From UMGS1370 sp046957575 (GTDB lineage: Bacteria; Bacillota; Clostridia; Lachnospirales; Lachnospiraceae), in the NCBI GenBank assembly GCA_046957575.1, contig JBKUOG010000008.1, positions 1-64,000 of the forward strand: a stretch of DNA of 64,000 nucleotides, written 5' to 3'. The position numbers and the translations under genes were made by a program. Of this stretch, positions 18,839 to 27,380 are shown piece after piece. The notes beneath the pieces are model-generated. The model had not been told where the DNA came from, did no database searches, and saw only the letters and a program-made list of their open reading frames with translations. Every line of letters begins with the position of its first letter. Within the stretch, counting starts at the first letter, position 1.

Positions 18839-19856
18839 TGTTTTTTTCCTCCTTGTTTAAGCGTTCCTGAACCCGCAGCCAGCAGGCGGAACGATGATTT
18901 TCGCTGATTTCCACATATGGCGGCATCTTCTTTAAGCAGATCTTCATGCACTGCTCACACCGGGGTGCAAACGGGCATCCTTCCGGCGGATTCAGCATAT
19001 CAACTGGTGTTCCTTCAATTGGAATCAGTCTCTCATAGCTCTCTGCGTCTACACGCGGCATAGAACGGAGCAGACCTTTTGTATATGGATGGGAAGGATT
19101 GTAGAAAATATCATCTACTGGTCCCTGCTCTACCATCTTTCCTGCATACATAACCGATACTTTGTCACAGATGTCAGCCACAACGCCCAGGTTATGGGTA
19201 ATAAAGATGATACCCATCTTTGTCTTTTTCTGAAGTTCTTTCATTAACTCCAGAATCTGCGCCTGAATGGTAACGTCCAGTGCAGTAGTTGGCTCATCGG
19301 CAATTAAAAGCTGCGGATGGCAAATCAGTCCCATGGCAATCATAACACGCTGACGCATACCGCCGGAAAACTCATGGGGATACTGCTTCATACGCTTCTC
19401 TACGTTGTTAATTCCAACTAACTCCATCATTTTCATCGCCTGTTTTTCTGCGTCGGCTTTGGAAATGGATTTATCATGGGCACGAAGAGCCTCTACCAAC
19501 TGGTTTCCAATGGTATATACCGGATTTAAGCAAGTCATCGGATTCTGGAAAATCATAGCCACTTTGCTGCCCCTAAAAGAAGTCATCTCCTCTTTGGAGA
19601 ACTTCAGGACATCCTGTCCCTCAAAGGTAATGGAACCGCCAATGACTTTACCTGGAGACTGCAAAAGTCCCATAATAGAGTATGCCTCCACACTTTTACC
19701 GGAACCAGACTCTCCTACTACACCCATAACTTCGCCATAGTTTAAATCATAGGAGATACCGCTTACTGCCTTTACCTCTCCGGCAGGTGTAAAGAAGGAA
19801 ACTTGCAGATCTTTCACTTCCAATAACTTCTGATTTTCGTTTTTTGTCTCAGCCAT
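18828..19856 (-). CDS. oppD: oligopeptide ABC transporter ATPase OppD
   Basis: The 342-residue ABC ATPase has Walker A GESGSGKS, signature SGGMRQRVMIAMGL, Walker B LIADEPTTALDVT and H-loop ITHNLG. The C-terminal cysteine-rich stretch CPFAPRCEQCMKIC, typical of OppD/DppD, is present. It pairs with OppF to energise the OppBC channel. The start ATG has GGAGGAGA upstream. Confidence 0.95.
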   Translation of the reverse strand: MAETKNENQKLLEVKDLQVSFFTPAGEVKAVSGISYDLNYGEVMGVVGESGSGKSVEAYSIMGLLQSPGKVIGGSITFEGQDVLKFSKEEMTSFRGSKVAMIFQNPMTCLNPVYTIGNQLVEALRAHDKSISKADAEKQAMKMMELVGINNVEKRMKQYPHEFSGGMRQRVMIAMGLICHPQLLIADEPTTALDVTIQAQILELMKELQKKTKMGIIFITHNLGVVADICDKVSVMYAGKMVEQGPVDDIFYNPSHPYTKGLLRSMPRVDAESYERLIPIEGTPVDMLNPPEGCPFAPRCEQCMKICLKKMPPYVEISENHRSACWLRVQERLNKEEKNNES

Positions 19857-19871
19857 CTTGTCTCCTCCTTC

Positions 19872-21224
19872 CTATTTCTTCAGTTTAGGGTCTAAGGCAT
19901 CTCTAAGACCATCGCCAAACAGGTTAAATGCTAAAATCATAACAGATAATACGACTGCAGGAATGATCAAACGATAGGTATAGGTATACATACCGCTGAG
20001 TGCGTCTGTTGCCATGGATCCTAAACTTGGAAGCGGTGCAGAAACACCTACGCCCAGGTAAGAAAGGAAGGACTCCAGGAAAATTGCAGACGGGATCTGC
20101 AGACAGGTGGTAACAACGATCTGTCCAATACAGTTTGGAAGCAGATGCTTACGGATGATGCGGCCGCCGGAAGCTCCCAGAGCTTTTGCTGCGGTTACAT
20201 ATTCCTGCTCTTTTAACTGAAGTACCTGACCGCGGATAATACGGCTCATGGTTACCCAGTAAAGCATACCAAATGCAATAAACAGAGAAATCAGGTTTGG
20301 ACCTAATACGCCTACAAAAGACTTCAACGGGCCGGATCCAGAGTTTACAAACTCTGTTAAAATTGGTTTTAGCGCTGTAGCAATCAAAAGTACAACCAGC
20401 ATTTCCGGTACGGAATAAATCAATTCAACAATTCTCTGCATCACAGCATCGACTTTTCCTCCACAGTATCCGGATATAGAACCATATACTGCTCCGATTA
20501 AAAGAACCAGAATCGCAGCACAAATACCAACTGCCATGGATACTCTTGCCCCATACATTACTCGGACTAAAATATCACGTCCATACATATCTGTACCAAA
20601 CACATGAGGGAATACATCCTCTCCTGCTGCCTTACGCTCTAATTCCTGCTGGGAATATCCAAATGGTTTTAATTTAATCCCCAATTCTTTGCGGATCGCT
20701 TTTGGATCCACATCTTCACTGCTCTCTGCATTCTGAGCAGCTACTTTTGCCTGTGCCTTGATTTTTGCCTTATCTACAGAAGATAACTTTTCACCTTTTG
20801 CAGCCGCTTCCTCTTCAGCTTTTGCAATCATTGCATCAACGTCTAATACTTCACTCTGGGTTCTGGCTGCAATTTCTTCGTCCAGACGCTTCTGATCTTC
20901 CAGAGTATAGTGATAAGGATACAGATTTTCTGCACCTTTATTAAATTCATCATATCCGTAGGGAACCAGATAAGGCCCTACAAATGCAAAGAGGATCAAA
21001 AAGATTACAACGCCTAATGCTACCATGGCAACCGTATTCTGCTTTAATCTTCTCCACGCGTCTTTCCAATAGGATACACTGGCACGTTCCTGAATAAAGT
21101 CTTCCCTTTCATTCTTTGTTGCCGATTCAAAATCTGCTGCTGTCAATGTATTCCAGTCCAGCATAGACTCAATATCCGGCTGCAGAGAGACTGGGCAGCG
21201 CTTCATCTTTTTTTCTTTCGCCAT
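19872..21224 (-). CDS. oppC: oligopeptide ABC transporter permease OppC with a long periplasmic-side insertion
   Basis: The 450-residue protein is about 130-150 residues longer than usual OppC (about 300). The N-terminal cytoplasmic region and first membrane helix (about 70-92) are followed by roughly 110 residues rich in Glu, Lys and Ala, probably helical or coiled-coil (LDEEIAARTQSEVLDVDAMI, KAEEEAAAKGEKLSSVDKAK). The normal HVFGTDMYGRDILVRVMYGAR stretch and five membrane helices then resume, with the EAA loop EQEYVTAAKALGASGGRII. The core is therefore intact and the insertion sits on the outer face. It lies between oppB and oppD. Confidence 0.92.
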   Translation of the reverse strand: MAKEKKMKRCPVSLQPDIESMLDWNTLTAADFESATKNEREDFIQERASVSYWKDAWRRLKQNTVAMVALGVVIFLILFAFVGPYLVPYGYDEFNKGAENLYPYHYTLEDQKRLDEEIAARTQSEVLDVDAMIAKAEEEAAAKGEKLSSVDKAKIKAQAKVAAQNAESSEDVDPKAIRKELGIKLKPFGYSQQELERKAAGEDVFPHVFGTDMYGRDILVRVMYGARVSMAVGICAAILVLLIGAVYGSISGYCGGKVDAVMQRIVELIYSVPEMLVVLLIATALKPILTEFVNSGSGPLKSFVGVLGPNLISLFIAFGMLYWVTMSRIIRGQVLQLKEQEYVTAAKALGASGGRIIRKHLLPNCIGQIVVTTCLQIPSAIFLESFLSYLGVGVSAPLPSLGSMATDALSGMYTYTYRLIIPAVVLSVMILAFNLFGDGLRDALDPKLKK

Positions 21225-21226
21225 GC

Positions 21227-22174
21227 TTATTCTCCACCTTTCGTCAGACTGATTCTGGGATCTGCAAGCTTATACAATAAATCAACCACAACATTCATCA
21301 GGATAATAAAAGTAGCCAAAAAGATTGTGGTACCCATAATAACCGGATAATCGCGGTTCTGAATAGACTGAACGAAATAACGTCCCAGTCCGGGGATTGA
21401 GAATACACTCTCTACAACGAAACCGCCGCATAAAGTAAATGCTACCTGCGGGCCTAAATAGGTAATAACCGGAATCAGAGCATTTCTGAGCGCATGTTTA
21501 AAAATAATCTTGCTGTTTTTCAAACCCTTAGCGCGGGCTGTTTTAATATATTCCTGATTCAAGGAATCCAGCATAGCAGAACGGGTCTGTCTTGCTGTGT
21601 AGCACATCGGGTAAAAGCCCAGAGCAAAACATGGAAGCACATAAGAGCGCCATCCTGCTGCCGGATCAAAAATTGTCGGGAATATCTTCAGAGACGCAAT
21701 GCCTCCTGCAAATGTAACAAGCAGAATGGACGCCACTACGAAACTTGGAGTCGAAATTCCCAACGTACAAACAACACGAAGGATGCTGTCTGTCAGTTTG
21801 CCTCTCTTAAAAGCAGCCAGGCACCCTAAAGGAACGCCAACTAAAACAGCCCATGTAAGAGCAATGGCGCCGACTTTAGCAGAAACCGGAAACATCTCTA
21901 AAATAATATCCATAACTGCACGATTTTTCTGCATCTTTAAAGACACACCGAAATCGCCATGCAATATATTTTTTAAATACATTCCCAACTGTACAATCAC
22001 TGGTTTATCCAGTCCGTACTTTGCATTGAGAGCATCTATGGTTGCCTGGGAAGGAGTTTTCTCACTCAGCCAGGGGCTGCCCGGAATTGCATTCATCAAA
22101 AGGAAGGTAATGCATGTTACCAGAAAAATTGTAACGATTGCCATTCCAAGTCTTTTTGCAAAATATTTGCCCAT
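21227..22174 (-). CDS. oppB: oligopeptide ABC transporter permease OppB
   Basis: The 315-residue permease has six predicted membrane helices, an N-terminal MGKYFAKRLGMAIVTIFLVT, and the EAA motif QEYIKTARAKGLKNSKIIFK that docks the ATPases. It is the first gene of the opp operon and lies 2 bp from oppC. Confidence 0.95.
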   Translation of the reverse strand: MGKYFAKRLGMAIVTIFLVTCITFLLMNAIPGSPWLSEKTPSQATIDALNAKYGLDKPVIVQLGMYLKNILHGDFGVSLKMQKNRAVMDIILEMFPVSAKVGAIALTWAVLVGVPLGCLAAFKRGKLTDSILRVVCTLGISTPSFVVASILLVTFAGGIASLKIFPTIFDPAAGWRSYVLPCFALGFYPMCYTARQTRSAMLDSLNQEYIKTARAKGLKNSKIIFKHALRNALIPVITYLGPQVAFTLCGGFVVESVFSIPGLGRYFVQSIQNRDYPVIMGTTIFLATFIILMNVVVDLLYKLADPRISLTKGGE

Positions 22175-22190
22175 TTTATCACACCTTAAT

Positions 22191-22219
22191 ATTTTATCAG
22201 TTCTCTATATAGCTGTCAG
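22191..22219 (-). promoter_or_regulatory. opp operon promoter
   Basis: On the minus strand, -35 CTGACA (22214-22219) and -10 TAAAAT (22191-22196) are separated by exactly 17 nt. They lie just upstream of the oppB ribosome site (AAGGTGTG), so the operon has its own promoter, distinct from rpsB-tsf. Confidence 0.65.
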
Positions 22220-22270
22220 GCTAATAAAGACATTTGTTTTTGTAGAAAGTACATATTTTGGTTGAAAATC

Positions 22271-22296
22271 GCCCTTGAGAAAAGCTTCTCAAGGGC
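22271..22296 (-). terminator. terminator after tsf
   Basis: An 11-bp perfect stem (GCCCTTGAGAA/TTCTCAAGGGC) with a 4-nt loop lies 28 bp downstream of the tsf stop. T-rich sequence flanks both sides, so it might act in both directions. It separates tsf from the opp operon. Confidence 0.8.
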
Positions 22297-22323
22297 TTTT
22301 CAAGTCATTTAATCAGGCCGGGA

Positions 22324-23259
22324 TTACTGCCCCATCTGCTTTGCAACTTCTGCTGCAAAGTCCTCTTCCTTCTTTTCCATTCCTTCGCCAGTCTCAAAAC
22401 GTACAAACTTCTTGATGGCAATCTTAGCATTATTTGCTTTTGCAACTTCCTCTACATATTTGCCAACGGTCTGCTTTCCGTCCTCTGCCTTTACATATAC
22501 CTGGTCTAACAGGCAGATTTCCTTTAATTCCTTATTGATACGGCCCATTACCATGCCTTCAATAATCTTATCATTTGCATCCGGCTTTTCATTTTTTGCT
22601 GCTACTGCCAGAATTTCCTTTTCTTTTGCAATGTAGTCTGCATCTACTTCGTTTCTGTTGGTGTATAATGGCTTTAATGCTGCAGCCTGCATAGCTACGT
22701 TTCTCGCCATCTCTTTTACCGCATCATTTACCACATCTGTCTCAACATCAACCAGCACACCAATCTTGCCGCCTGCATGGATATAGGAAGCAACGAAACC
22801 ATTCTGCTCTTCCATGCGCTCGAATCTCCGGATGTTCATGTTCTCGCCGATTACAGCAATCTGAGCTGCCAGTGCTTCTTTTACAGTCAGTTCTGTATCC
22901 TTTGCCCATTTTTCAGCAAAGAAAGCATCCATATCAGATGCTGTGCTGTTTAATGCCTGAGCGGCAACATCTGCTACATAACCTCTGAACACTTCATTCT
23001 TAGCAACGAAGTCAGTCTCCGCATTTACCTCAACTACAACTGCCTTCTTCTCATCATCACTTACCAGAGTAAATGCAATTCCCTCAGCAGCGATTCTGCC
23101 AGCCTTCTTCTGTGCAGAAGCCAGTCCCTTTTCTCTTAAAAATTCAACTGCCTTGTCCATATCTCCATCAGTTGCTGCCAGCGCTTTCTTACAATCCATC
23201 ATACCTGCGCCAGTCATTTCTCTCAACTCTTTTACCATTGCCGCTGTAACTGCTGCCAT
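22324..23259 (-). CDS. tsf: elongation factor Ts
   Basis: The 311-residue protein starts MAAVTAAMVKELREMTGAGM and has the EF-Tu-binding TGAGMMDCKKAL segment and the ETDFVAKN core motif. It recharges EF-Tu with GTP. ATG 23259 is preceded by GGAGG at 8 nt, so the slightly longer frame is not used. It follows rpsB after a hairpin that looks like a terminator. Confidence 0.97.
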   Translation of the reverse strand: MAAVTAAMVKELREMTGAGMMDCKKALAATDGDMDKAVEFLREKGLASAQKKAGRIAAEGIAFTLVSDDEKKAVVVEVNAETDFVAKNEVFRGYVADVAAQALNSTASDMDAFFAEKWAKDTELTVKEALAAQIAVIGENMNIRRFERMEEQNGFVASYIHAGGKIGVLVDVETDVVNDAVKEMARNVAMQAAALKPLYTNRNEVDADYIAKEKEILAVAAKNEKPDANDKIIEGMVMGRINKELKEICLLDQVYVKAEDGKQTVGKYVEEVAKANNAKIAIKKFVRFETGEGMEKKEEDFAAEVAKQMGQ

Positions 23260-23293
23260 TATTAATTCCTCCATCTCTGATTATAGTGAAAAA

Positions 23294-23330
23294 GATGCTT
23301 CACCCGCATATTATAATCGGGCGAAGCATC
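23294..23330 (-). terminator. rpsB-tsf intergenic terminator or attenuator
   Basis: On the minus strand GATGCTTCGCCCG pairs with CGGGTGAAGCATC (13 bp, one wobble) and is followed by TTTTT. It lies just after rpsB and before tsf. Its A/T loop also contains TATAAT. It probably reduces read-through into tsf. Confidence 0.75.
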
Positions 23331-23342
23331 AGTCGTCTAAAA

Positions 23343-24086
23343 TTAAGCCTCTACAGTCTCATCTGCTTCGATTTCGCCAGCCGCTTCCATGTCTGCAACT
23401 GCCTCGCCCTGATTTGCCTCAATTACAGCATCAGCCATCTTGGAAACGATCAGCTTTACTGCTCTGATTGCATCATCGTTACCAGGAATTACATAATCCA
23501 GTTCTTCCGGATCACAGTTGGTATCTGCAATGCCGATTAACGGAATACCCAGGGTGTGTGCTTCCTGTACACAAATTCTTTCCTTTTTGGGGTCAACTAC
23601 AAAAATCACATCCGGCAGTTTCTTCATTTCCTTGATACCGCCTAAGTTTTTCTCCAGCTTATCCCATTCTTTCTTCAGTTCGATAACTTCCTTCTTAGGA
23701 AGTACATCAAATGTACCATCTTCAGCCATAGTCTCAATCTCTTTTAATCTTGCGACCCTGCTCTGAATGGTCTTAAAGTTGGTCAGCATACCGCCTAACC
23801 ATCTCTCGTTTACATAGAACATATTGCATCTTTCAGCCTCAGTCTTGATTGCATCCTGAGCCTGCTTCTTGGTTCCTACAAACAGAACAGTGCCGCCGTC
23901 TGCTGCGATGTCTGCTACTGCTTTGTAAGCCTCGTCTACTTTACCTACAGACTTCTGTAAGTCAATGATGTAGATGCCGTTTCTCTCGGTGTAGATGTAA
24001 GGAGCCATCTTAGGGTTCCATCTTCTTGTCTGGTGACCAAAATGTACACCAGCTTCCAGTAACTGTTTCATAGAAATTACGCTCAT
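23343..24086 (-). CDS. rpsB: 30S ribosomal protein S2
   Basis: The 247-residue protein begins MSVISMKQLLEAGVHFGHQT and contains RWNPKMAPYIYTERNGIYII and IPLIGIADTNCDPEELDYVI, all typical of S2. ATG 24086 has TGGAGGT upstream and fits the family start better than the longer frame. The C-terminal tail is acidic and alanine-rich. Confidence 0.97.
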   Translation of the reverse strand: MSVISMKQLLEAGVHFGHQTRRWNPKMAPYIYTERNGIYIIDLQKSVGKVDEAYKAVADIAADGGTVLFVGTKKQAQDAIKTEAERCNMFYVNERWLGGMLTNFKTIQSRVARLKEIETMAEDGTFDVLPKKEVIELKKEWDKLEKNLGGIKEMKKLPDVIFVVDPKKERICVQEAHTLGIPLIGIADTNCDPEELDYVIPGNDDAIRAVKLIVSKMADAVIEANQGEAVADMEAAGEIEADETVEA

Positions 24087-24137
24087 GTTTCTACCTCCAT
24101 TTGGTTTTTTAACTTCCGCTGACATCTCATGCTTCCA

Positions 24138-24166
24138 GGGAGACCTGACTTTTCAGGCACCTTCCC
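24138..24166 (-). promoter_or_regulatory. rpsB leader hairpin
   Basis: The roughly 110-nt rpsB leader folds into a stem with an outer GGGA/TCCC and an inner CCTGA-N3-TCAGG helix separated by small internal loops. S2 often autoregulates its own message through leader structures; that role here is inferred and no Rfam model could be run. Confidence 0.4.
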
Positions 24167-24203
24167 AAAGAATCCGCCAGCGTGTTTTTTCGTAAGCCAC
24201 TCC

Positions 24204-24232
24204 AATATAACATAAGTCAACTTATGGCGCAA
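24204..24232 (-). promoter_or_regulatory. rpsB promoter with a palindrome in its spacer
   Basis: On the minus strand, -35 TTGCGC (24227-24232) and -10 TATATT (24204-24209) are 17 nt apart. The spacer contains the perfect inverted repeat CATAAGT-TG-ACTTATG (24211-24226), a good operator shape. Confidence 0.55.
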
Positions 24233-24280
24233 GTATTTTTTTGTCCTTTTCCCTGTTTTTTATTGTTTCCTGTAGAAAAA

Positions 24281-24335
24281 ACAGCCGACAGACCCAGAAT
24301 TTTCCAAAAACAGGATTCCAAGTGCTGTCGGCTGT
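24281..24335 (-). terminator. Rho-independent terminator of codY
   Basis: An 11-bp perfect stem (ACAGCCGACAG/CTGTCGGCTGT) with a long loop is followed on the minus strand by TTTTTTC. It lies 34 bp after the codY stop codon. Confidence 0.85.
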
Positions 24336-24368
24336 TTACTCACTTCTGCTTATCTCTTACAGTCTTTT

Positions 24369-25160
24369 TTAAAGTTTTGCCTTTCCTTCGTTTGCTTTAA
24401 TGGCTTTTAATTCGTCAAATATCACATCATTCAATACTTTTATATAGGTTCCCTTCATTCCGGAAGAACGGGACTCAATGACTCCTGCGCTCTCAAACTT
24501 GCGAAGAGCATTGACAATAACAGAACGGGTAATCCCTACTCTGTCTGCAATTTTGCTGGCTACCAGAATCCCTTCATTGCCATCTAATTCTTCAAAAATA
24601 TGGGTAATGGCTTCTAATTCAGAAAATGACAGGGTACTGATTGCGGATTTTACAATCTGAACCTTGCGGCTTTCTTCTGCATTCTCCTCGTTTACAGAAC
24701 GCATCATTTCCAGCCCTACTACCGTAGTTCCATATTCACTGACAATAATATCATCAATGTCATATTGTGAATCAGACTTATACATAAACAGCGTTCCCAG
24801 GCGCTCTCCTGCAATATCAATAGGAGATATAATGGCCTGATACTTCTTTACATTTTCTTCAGCAAACCCCAGTGTTGCAAGATTTACATTTTCCTTGGTA
24901 GACAATACGCTAAGAAGCCGCTCGTTCAATAATTTATCAATATAATTGCCCACCTGATCAACGATCAGCTCCTCGATTTCATCCACTCCAGGCCAAATAC
25001 TGACTCCAAGGACTTTTCCCTTTTTGCTGATAACCAAGATGTTGGACAGCAGAATTTCGCTCAGTACCTTGCAAATGTCATTGAAGACAAACTTGTGAGA
25101 ATTATTGTTATGCAATAACTTATTAATTTTCCTTGTTTTATCCAATAACTGTACACTCAT
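24369..25160 (-). CDS. codY: GTP-sensing global regulator CodY
   Basis: The 263-residue protein has the CodY layout: an N-terminal GAF domain that binds branched-chain amino acids, and a C-terminal winged helix with IADRVGITRSVIVNALRKFE followed by SRSSGMKGTYIKVLND. With GTP it represses amino-acid uptake, biosynthesis and sporulation genes in nutrient-rich growth; Opp operons are frequent targets. It lies upstream of rpsB and downstream of topA, the usual neighbourhood. Confidence 0.96.
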   Translation of the reverse strand: MSVQLLDKTRKINKLLHNNNSHKFVFNDICKVLSEILLSNILVISKKGKVLGVSIWPGVDEIEELIVDQVGNYIDKLLNERLLSVLSTKENVNLATLGFAEENVKKYQAIISPIDIAGERLGTLFMYKSDSQYDIDDIIVSEYGTTVVGLEMMRSVNEENAEESRKVQIVKSAISTLSFSELEAITHIFEELDGNEGILVASKIADRVGITRSVIVNALRKFESAGVIESRSSGMKGTYIKVLNDVIFDELKAIKANEGKAKL

Positions 25161-25189
25161 TTTCCAAAACCTCCTTGATCTGTTGAAAT

Positions 25190-25248
25190 GGTTTTCCGAA
25201 AAAGCTATATATTACTTGAATTGTACCATGTTTATTCAACATTCACAA
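25190..25248 (-). promoter_or_regulatory. codY promoter and possible self-binding site
   Basis: On the minus strand -35 TTGTGA (25243-25248) and -10 TACAAT (25220-25225) are 17 nt apart. The spacer holds the small palindrome ATGTT-N5-AACAT. Downstream of the start, GCTTTTTCGGAAAACC (25190-25205) matches the core of the CodY box AATTTTCWGAAAATT but misses its flanks, so autoregulation is only a suggestion. Confidence 0.5.
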
Positions 25249-25286
25249 TAGTTTTTGGAAATTTTTTGATTTTTTAAGAAATACTT

Positions 25287-27371
25287 CTATTTTGATTTAA
25301 TTTTCTCACGATATCCGCAAGTTTCACTGGCACAGACTAGCTGATTTCCCTTTTCTACCATATAGCTGCCGCACTGGGGGCACTTTTCTCTGGATGGTTT
25401 CTGCCAGGACATAAAATCACATTCTGGATTTGCTTCACACCCATAATAGCGGCGGCCTTTCTTGGTTTTTTTAATGACAATCTCTTTTCCGCACTTTGGA
25501 CAGGGAACCCCTATTTTTTCTAAATATGGCTTCGTATTTTTACATTCAGGAAATCCCGGACAGGCCAGGAACTTTCCATGAGGTCCATATTTTATTACCA
25601 TGTTCCGGCCGCAAAGTTCGCAGATCTCATCCGTCACCTCATCTGCAATGGTGACAGACTCCAGTTCTGTCTGTGCGTTCTTCACTGCTTCATCCAAATC
25701 CGGATAGAAATTACGGACCACTGTCTTCCAGTCTACAGTTCCGTCCCCTACTTTATCAAGCAGATATTCCAGATTGGCAGTAAAGGTGGTATCTACAATA
25801 CTAGGAAAGCATTGCTTCATCATTCCGTTTACCACTTCTCCCAGTTCGGTTACATATAGGTTCTTATTTTCCTTGGCTACATATCTTCTATTTAAAATCG
25901 TTGTAATGGTAGGTGCATAGGTGCTTGGGCGTCCAATTCCCTGCTCCTCCAGTGCTTTTACCAAAGATGCTTCTGTATAATGTGCTGGCGGCTGTGTAAA
26001 ATGCTGGCTCGGCAGCAATTCCTCTAAATCCAGATTCATTCCGGTTTCCAGTTTTCCAAGGAGCAAATTCTTTTCTTCTTTTTCATCCTCCTGTGCATAA
26101 ACTGATAAAAAGCCGTCAAAAGCCAGCTTGGAAGCAGTCAGCGTAAACAGATACTCCCCTGCCCCTATCTTTACTGCCGTAGTCTCATATCTTGCTGCCT
26201 CCATTCTGCTGGCAGCAAACCGTTTCCAGATCAGTTGGTAAAGACGGAATAAATCTCTCTGGAGCGATTCCTTTATGATAACCGGAGTCAGCGTAATATC
26301 TGTCGGACGGATTGCTTCATGGGCATCCTGAATAATCTTTCCGCTTTTTTTAGAGTTTTGATCTGTCTTTATTACATACTGACTGCCATACTGTTTTTCT
26401 ATAAATTCTCTGGCTGCTAAATCCGCCTCTTCTGCTACGCGGGTCGAATCTGTACGCAGATAGGTAATAAGTCCTATTGTTCCATGCCCCTTTACCTCAA
26501 CGCCTTCATATAACTGTTGGGCAAGCCGCATCGTTTTCTGGGTAGAAAAGTTCAGAACTTTTGAAGCCTCCTGCTGAAGGGTACTGGTTGTAAATGGAAT
26601 CGGCGCCTTTTTTATTCTCTCGCCCTTTTTTACTTCTTCCACTACGTAAGTCTGGTCCTTCAGATAATTTTGAATCTTATCCGCTTCCTCTTTGCTTCCA
26701 ATAGCAATTCTGCCATTCCTGTCTCCATAAAATTTGGCTGACAGCGGCTTTTTGCTGCCCGGACATTTAAAGGACGCATCTAAATTCCAATATTCCTCCG
26801 GAATGAAGGCATTAATTTCTTCTTCTCTGTCGCAAATCATCCGCAGGGCCACAGACTGTACCCGGCCTGCACTTAGTCCTCTCTTAACCTTCTCCCAAAG
26901 CAGAGGACTAATCTTATAGCCAACCAGACGATCTAACACTCTTCGAGCCTGTTGGGCATCTACCAGGTTCATATCTATCTCTCTTGGATTCTTGATGGAA
27001 TTCTTTACCGCATTTTTTGTAATCTCGTTAAAACTGATGCGATATACTTTTTTGTCTGGTGTCTCGTCCAGTTTCAATGCTTTCATCAAATGCCAGGAAA
27101 TCGCCTCTCCTTCTCTATCCGGGTCCGTTGCCAGATAGATCTTATCTGCTTTCTTTACTTCTTTGCGCAGCTTTGATAAAATATCACCTTTTCCCCTTAT
27201 TGTGATATATTTGAGTTCAAAATCATTTTCAACGTCAATTCCCATTTGGCTTTTAGGCAAATCCCTTACATGTCCGTTAGAGGCATCTACCTCATAAGTG
27301 GATCCAAGAAATTTTTTAATTGTCTTTACTTTTGCAGGTGACTCCACAATTACCAGATTCTTCGCCGCCAT
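25287..27371 (-). CDS. topA: DNA topoisomerase I
   Basis: The 694-residue type IA topoisomerase begins with the Toprim domain (VIVESPAKVKTIKKFLG), has the active-site tyrosine in LITYLRTDSTRV, and ends with three C4 zinc ribbons (CELCG...CPGFPEC; CPKCG...CEANPEC; CPQCG...CASETC). It relaxes negative supercoils. dprA lies just upstream, a conserved pairing. Confidence 0.97.
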   Translation of the reverse strand: MAAKNLVIVESPAKVKTIKKFLGSTYEVDASNGHVRDLPKSQMGIDVENDFELKYITIRGKGDILSKLRKEVKKADKIYLATDPDREGEAISWHLMKALKLDETPDKKVYRISFNEITKNAVKNSIKNPREIDMNLVDAQQARRVLDRLVGYKISPLLWEKVKRGLSAGRVQSVALRMICDREEEINAFIPEEYWNLDASFKCPGSKKPLSAKFYGDRNGRIAIGSKEEADKIQNYLKDQTYVVEEVKKGERIKKAPIPFTTSTLQQEASKVLNFSTQKTMRLAQQLYEGVEVKGHGTIGLITYLRTDSTRVAEEADLAAREFIEKQYGSQYVIKTDQNSKKSGKIIQDAHEAIRPTDITLTPVIIKESLQRDLFRLYQLIWKRFAASRMEAARYETTAVKIGAGEYLFTLTASKLAFDGFLSVYAQEDEKEEKNLLLGKLETGMNLDLEELLPSQHFTQPPAHYTEASLVKALEEQGIGRPSTYAPTITTILNRRYVAKENKNLYVTELGEVVNGMMKQCFPSIVDTTFTANLEYLLDKVGDGTVDWKTVVRNFYPDLDEAVKNAQTELESVTIADEVTDEICELCGRNMVIKYGPHGKFLACPGFPECKNTKPYLEKIGVPCPKCGKEIVIKKTKKGRRYYGCEANPECDFMSWQKPSREKCPQCGSYMVEKGNQLVCASETCGYREKIKSK

Positions 27372-27380
27372 AACTACTCC

